Assembly: GCA_025356695.1 (NCBI GenBank)
Contig: JANXSE010000182.1
Span: 1-16,547 of the forward strand
Direction: 5' to 3'
DNA: 16,547 nucleotides
DNA from: Betaproteobacteria bacterium
Lineage (GTDB): Bacteria > Pseudomonadota > Gammaproteobacteria > Burkholderiales > SG8-41
Shown: piece after piece, positions 13,411 to 16,547 of the stretch
Layout: the number at the start of each line of letters is the position of its first letter
Numbering within the stretch: the first letter of the stretch is position 1
The notes under the pieces: model-generated
What the model was told of the DNA's origin: nothing
The model's input: only the letters and a program-made list of their open reading frames with translations
The model's database searches: none
Program-made: the position numbers and the translations under genes

Positions 13411-15003
13411 CTAGCGCGGCCGCCCGCCGAAACGGTAAACCGTCTTCGGCTTAGCGGCTGTCGCCGGTGCACCGTGACCGTGATTGCCGCTCTTCGCGGC
13501 GGCCGGTGCCGCATGATGCGTGGCAGCCGGCTTGGCGTGATGACTGTTCGCGGCGGCTTGCTGCGGTCGGCCGTGTTGCGGCTTCGCCGCAGCCTCGTTC
13601 GGATGGCGCGGACGTGCCGGTGCAGCAGCCGATGCACCGCGATGCTGGCCCTGCCCTTGTTGTTTTTGTCCCTGTCGCTGCTTCTGGCCTTGCGCATGCC
13701 CGCCACCGCCGGCATTGCCGCGGCCCGGCGCACTGCGTTGCTGGCCCTGCCCGCCGCCGCGCGGCTGGTTGCGTTGTTGTCCGCGGCCCTGCCCTTGGCC
13801 CTGGCCCTGTCGCTGCCCGCGTCCCTGGCGCTGCAGAATCGGTTCGGCTTTCGCATTCAGATCGGGCTCGAAACCGGCGATGACTTCCTGCGGAATATCG
13901 CGTTTGATCAAACGCTCGATGTCGCGCAGAAACACGTGCTCATCGACGCACACCAGCGAGGTCGCCTCACCGGTGGCGCCGGCGCGGCCGGTGCGGCCGA
14001 TGCGGTGCACGTAATCTTCGGGCACGTTCGGCAGTTCGTAATTCACCACGTGCGGTAACTGGTCGATATCGATACCGCGCGCGGCGATGTCGGTGGCACA
14101 CAACACCTGCAGTTCACCCGTCTTGAACTCGGCCAGCGCGCGCGTGCGCGCGCCCTGACTTTTGTTACCGTGGATGGCCAGCGCGGTGATGCCTTCCTTG
14201 TTGAGCTGTTCGGACAACCGGTCGGCGCCGTGTTTGGTGCGTGTGAAGACCAGCACCTGGTGCCAGTTATTGGTCTTGATCAGGTGCGCCAGCAACTGGC
14301 GCTTGCGGTCGCGATCGACCGGATGCACCTTCTGGCTGATGATTTCCACCGTTGAATTGCGGCGCGCCACTTCAATCATCGCCGGCGCGTTGAGCAGGCC
14401 GTCGGCCAGCGCTTTGATCTCGGCGGAGAAGGTCGCCGAAAACAGCAGATTCTGCCGGTGCTTGGGCAGGAAGGCGAGGATGCGCTTGATGTCACGGATG
14501 AAGCCCATGTCGAGCATGCGGTCGGCTTCGTCGAGTACCAGTATTTCGATATGCGAGAGATCGACCGCGCGCTGCTGCTGCAGATCGAGCAGACGGCCCG
14601 GCGTGGCGACCAGGATATCGACGCCGCGTTTGAGTTTGATCATCTGCGGATTGATGCCGACGCCGCCGAACACCACGGTGGACGACTGCTTCGAATACTT
14701 ACCGTAGATGCGCACACTTTCTTCGATCTGCGCGGCAAGCTCGCGCGTCGGCGCCAGGATCAGCACGCGCACCGGTTTGCGTCCGCTCGGCGTTTTATTT
14801 ACCGGCCGCGTGGTCAGCAACTGCAGGATCGGCAGCACGAAGCCGGCGGTCTTGCCGGTGCCGGTCTGCGCGCCGGCCAGCAGATCACCACCGTTCAATA
14901 CGGCGGGAATCGCCTGCGTCTGGATCGGGGTGGGAGTGGTGTAACCGTGTTCGGCAACAGCGCGCACGAGGTCCGCGGACAGGCCGAGATTTGCAAATGA
15001 CAT
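13411..15003 (-). CDS. rhlE: DEAD-box ATP-dependent RNA helicase RhlE
   Basis: A 530-residue cytoplasmic RNA helicase that unwinds structured RNA, with roles in ribosome assembly and mRNA decay or cold adaptation in this family. All motifs are intact: Q-motif region ([14 protein letters not shown] to TPIQ, 3-28), motif I AQTGTGKT 45-52, PTRELA 85-90, TPGR 134-137, DEAD 158-161, SAT 189-191, ARGID 308-312 and HRIGRTGR 333-340. The core ends near 390. A 140-residue low-complexity tail follows, first Gln/Gly/Arg-rich with many QGQG units, then Ala/His/Pro-rich, ending VYRFGGRPR; such tails bind RNA. The ATG at 15003 with GGAA upstream is preferred to a TTG at 15015. A hairpin with a T-run lies in its leader. 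Confidence 0.96.
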   Translation of the reverse strand: MSFANLGLSADLVRAVAEHGYTTPTPIQTQAIPAVLNGGDLLAGAQTGTGKTAGFVLPILQLLTTRPVNKTPSGRKPVRVLILAPTRELAAQIEESVRIYGKYSKQSSTVVFGGVGINPQMIKLKRGVDILVATPGRLLDLQQQRAVDLSHIEILVLDEADRMLDMGFIRDIKRILAFLPKHRQNLLFSATFSAEIKALADGLLNAPAMIEVARRNSTVEIISQKVHPVDRDRKRQLLAHLIKTNNWHQVLVFTRTKHGADRLSEQLNKEGITALAIHGNKSQGARTRALAEFKTGELQVLCATDIAARGIDIDQLPHVVNYELPNVPEDYVHRIGRTGRAGATGEATSLVCVDEHVFLRDIERLIKRDIPQEVIAGFEPDLNAKAEPILQRQGRGQRQGQGQGQGRGQQRNQPRGGGQGQQRSAPGRGNAGGGGHAQGQKQRQGQKQQGQGQHRGASAAAPARPRHPNEAAAKPQHGRPQQAAANSHHAKPAATHHAAPAAAKSGNHGHGAPATAAKPKTVYRFGGRPR

Positions 15004-15014
15004 GTGGATTTCCA

Positions 15015-15060
15015 AAAAAGCGACGGCCTGTCACCATTTTTGAGGCGCCAGTCACAGGCC
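15015..15060 (-). terminator. Hairpin plus T-run in the rhlE leader
   Basis: On the minus strand GGCCTGT (15060-15054) can pair with ACAGGCC (15031-15025) across 22 nt, and GTCGC then TTTTTT (15020-15015) follows. This has the form of an intrinsic terminator, 12 bp before the rhlE ATG. It could be an attenuator for rhlE, or a terminator for the hydrolase gene that ends 135 bp upstream. Confidence 0.45.
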
Positions 15061-15062
15061 AA

Positions 15063-15068
15063 AATATA
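15063..15068 (-). promoter_or_regulatory. Possible -10 element of rhlE
   Basis: TATATT on the minus strand matches 5 of 6 bases of TATAAT in a short AT-rich island (15061-15069) in otherwise GC-rich sequence. No good -35 is seen at the right distance. Confidence 0.3.
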
Positions 15069-15194
15069 AGAGAGCGTCGGGATCGACGGCGACGGGGGGA
15101 CTGGTCAACGGGGTCGCGTGGGGCGGAGTATACCAGCGTCAGCCCGAAATGCACCCGAAAAGCCGATGGAGTGGCCGGGACGAAAACAATTTTT

Positions 15195-16040
15195 TCATTC
15201 GCCGATGTATTGGTCGACCTGCTTCGTCTTGATCCAGCGGATGATCGCATTGACCACCACTTCCTCGCGGCCCTGATGCGAATGCAGATGGCCGCCGCCG
15301 CAGGGGTCGCCCTCGGGAATGCCGCCGCGCACTGTGACCAGATTATCTTTCGAGTAGCCACTGACGTAGTTGTATGGCGTACCTCGACAGGCATCATGCT
15401 CGTTGTGCACGTTCAACATCGGCGCGCCCGCCGATTTGGCGGGAAACTCGCGCGGCAGTTCGCCCTCCAGGGCATACATTTGCGGCGCGAAGGAATTGAC
15501 CGCAGACGAATGAATGCTGCCGGCGATTTCATCCTTGCCGAGATTGATCGCCAGCCAGCGCGAACTGATGGTGCCGAGACTGTGCCCCATGATGTAAAAG
15601 TCCGTCAGGCCGTGCTGCGCCTTGAGCCGCGCCATGAGGCGGCGCACATCATCGGCATGTTGCTGCGAGCCACGGTAATCGCCAAGGCATTTGGTCGCGG
15701 GCGGCCGCGGACTGTCACCCAGTTGATCCGTCGGACAATCGACCTGCACAAGGGCAATCCCCGCCTGCATGAGTTGCGCCTCGCCCTTGCCAAGCCAGCC
15801 AAGGTTGCGTTGTTTGTCGCGCAAAGACTTGAGCAGCATATAACCGGGGTTGCCCCTGAAATACAGCAATGCAGTTGCGGTCGGCGCGGCGGGCATCGTC
15901 AGAATCGCCCGCTGCAGCACAGGCACGTTACCGCCACCATCGCTCATCGTGCGGCCGGTATCAACCTCGATCAGGGTTTCCGTTTGCGCGCGAGCGGAAA
16001 AGCCGGCCAGCAGGAGCGAAAGCAATAACACCATGCGCAT
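15195..16040 (-). CDS. Exported alpha/beta hydrolase
   Basis: A 281-residue protein with a clear Sec signal peptide (MRMVLLLSLLLAGFSARAQ, cleaved near residue 18). The alpha/beta-hydrolase triad is visible: nucleophile Ser154 in GHSLG (152-156), acid Asp216 in NEHDA, and a His near 251-255 in GGGHLHSH. Four cysteines (102, 118, 218, 247) could form two disulfides in the periplasm. The substrate is unknown; esterase, lipase or amidase activity is possible. The start ATG at 16040 has only a weak GAGG upstream; the ATG at 16034 is an alternative. It lies 62 bp after the Bug gene at the window edge, on the same strand, so an operon linking extracytoplasmic hydrolysis with uptake is plausible. A possible terminator lies about 135 bp downstream. 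Confidence 0.87.
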   Translation of the reverse strand: MRMVLLLSLLLAGFSARAQTETLIEVDTGRTMSDGGGNVPVLQRAILTMPAAPTATALLYFRGNPGYMLLKSLRDKQRNLGWLGKGEAQLMQAGIALVQVDCPTDQLGDSPRPPATKCLGDYRGSQQHADDVRRLMARLKAQHGLTDFYIMGHSLGTISSRWLAINLGKDEIAGSIHSSAVNSFAPQMYALEGELPREFPAKSAGAPMLNVHNEHDACRGTPYNYVSGYSKDNLVTVRGGIPEGDPCGGGHLHSHQGREEVVVNAIIRWIKTKQVDQYIGE

Positions 16041-16102
16041 TATTTTGCGGCCTCAAAGAAACGTTTTCAGGAGCCGCATCACCATGGCACCGATGCCCGG
16101 CG

Positions 16103-16547
16103 TTAATCGAACTGCAGTTTCGCGTCAGTGGCGATTTTGCGCAGTTTCGCGGTTTCAGTCCGGATCAGGGGCGCCAGCACGTCGGGGCTGCCGCCCATCG
16201 GCACGATGCCCATCTCGGCGAGCTGGCTTTTGAATTTTTCATCGGCGAGCGCGCTGTTGACCGCCGCGTTGAGTTTCATCTGCATGTCAGCAGGCAGGCC
16301 CGACGGCGCAAACACGGCGAGCCAGTACGTCAGGTCGTAGCCGGTCACGCCCGCTTCACCGAGCGTGGGCGTGTCGGGGAAACGCGGATCGCGCTGCGCG
16401 CTGGTGGTGCCGAGAAAACGCACCTTGCCGGCGTCGATAAACGGTTTTGCCGCACCGTCAAACGTAATCTGGCAGGCACCCGCGATCACATCCTGCAGTG
16501 CAGGCGCTGAACCCTTGTAAGGCACATGCACGAGATTGATACCGGCG
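16103..16547 (-). CDS. Bug/TctC-family solute receptor (N-terminal part outside window)
   Basis: The C-terminal 147 or so residues of a Bug-type periplasmic receptor; the frame stays open to the right edge, so the start and signal peptide lie beyond it. Landmarks are INLVHVPYKGSAPALQDVIAG, a GKVRFLGTTSAQRD strand, TPTLGEAGVTGYDLTYW and a helical C-terminus ending DAKLQFD. The segment VRFLGTTSAQRDPRFPDTPT replaces the more usual LRALAVTSAKRSP-type stretch, but the register is kept. It is upstream of the exported hydrolase on the same strand, 62 bp away. The ligand is unknown. Confidence 0.9.
   Translation of the reverse strand, partial: AGINLVHVPYKGSAPALQDVIAGACQITFDGAAKPFIDAGKVRFLGTTSAQRDPRFPDTPTLGEAGVTGYDLTYWLAVFAPSGLPADMQMKLNAAVNSALADEKFKSQLAEMGIVPMGGSPDVLAPLIRTETAKLRKIATDAKLQFD

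Noticed and set aside
13622..13833. Repetitive GC-rich tract that could be taken for a tandem repeat array
   Set aside because: It encodes the Gln/Gly-rich tail of RhlE in frame, and the repeats are of amino acid pattern rather than of a fixed DNA unit.
14991..16028. 345-codon plus-strand frame opposite the hydrolase gene
   Set aside because: Shadow of the alpha/beta hydrolase, with no coherent domain.

Overview
The window looks like chromosomal DNA of a GC-rich betaproteobacterium, most likely Burkholderiales. It holds four periplasmic Bug/TctC-type solute receptors (two cut by the window edges) with no TctA/TctB permease genes beside them, an arrangement typical of that order. The MmgE/PrpD protein, the RhlE helicase with a long Q/G-rich tail and the Crp/Fnr regulator fit the same origin. 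I see no tRNA, rRNA, CRISPR array, insertion sequence or prophage, so this is ordinary dense bacterial gene content with some unusual family members.

Layout. Positions 1-912 hold the 3' part of a Bug receptor (+), converging on an MmgE/PrpD gene (957-2318, -). Four minus-strand genes then follow: a variant M28 metallopeptidase (6463-8022), a c'/c556-like lipo-cytochrome (5749-6258), a FeoB-type iron transporter (3571-5625) and a second Bug receptor (2546-3520). At 8269-9791 a small eRF1-domain-3-like protein (-) and a Crp/Fnr regulator (+) diverge from a 323-bp region carrying FNR-box-like sites. A short histidine-rich protein (9902-10234, +) converges on a third Bug receptor (10262-11236, -). 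A secreted, possibly beta-propeller protein (11498-12280, +) converges on a two-helix membrane protein (12319-12519, -). Divergent from the latter is a triheme cytochrome fused to a BON domain (12711-13304, +), which ends at a strong hairpin facing the RhlE gene (13411-15003, -). An exported alpha/beta hydrolase (15195-16040, -) lies just downstream of a fourth Bug receptor that runs off the right edge.

Themes. The centre suggests redox, low-oxygen and iron physiology: an FNR homologue, two c-type cytochromes and a FeoB. The flanks suggest uptake and metabolism of organic acids: Bug receptors, MmgE/PrpD and an exported hydrolase. The most interesting points are substitutions in key motifs. 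The FNR homologue lacks one of the four cluster cysteines although its DNA-recognition helix is intact. The FeoB has a degraded GTPase site and no FeoA partner. The M28 enzyme has His-His where the family has the catalytic Glu-Glu pair. The triheme cytochrome is fused to a BON domain and has only one spare histidine. I found no clear new multi-gene defence or mobile system. All family assignments come from reading motifs by eye, without database searches.
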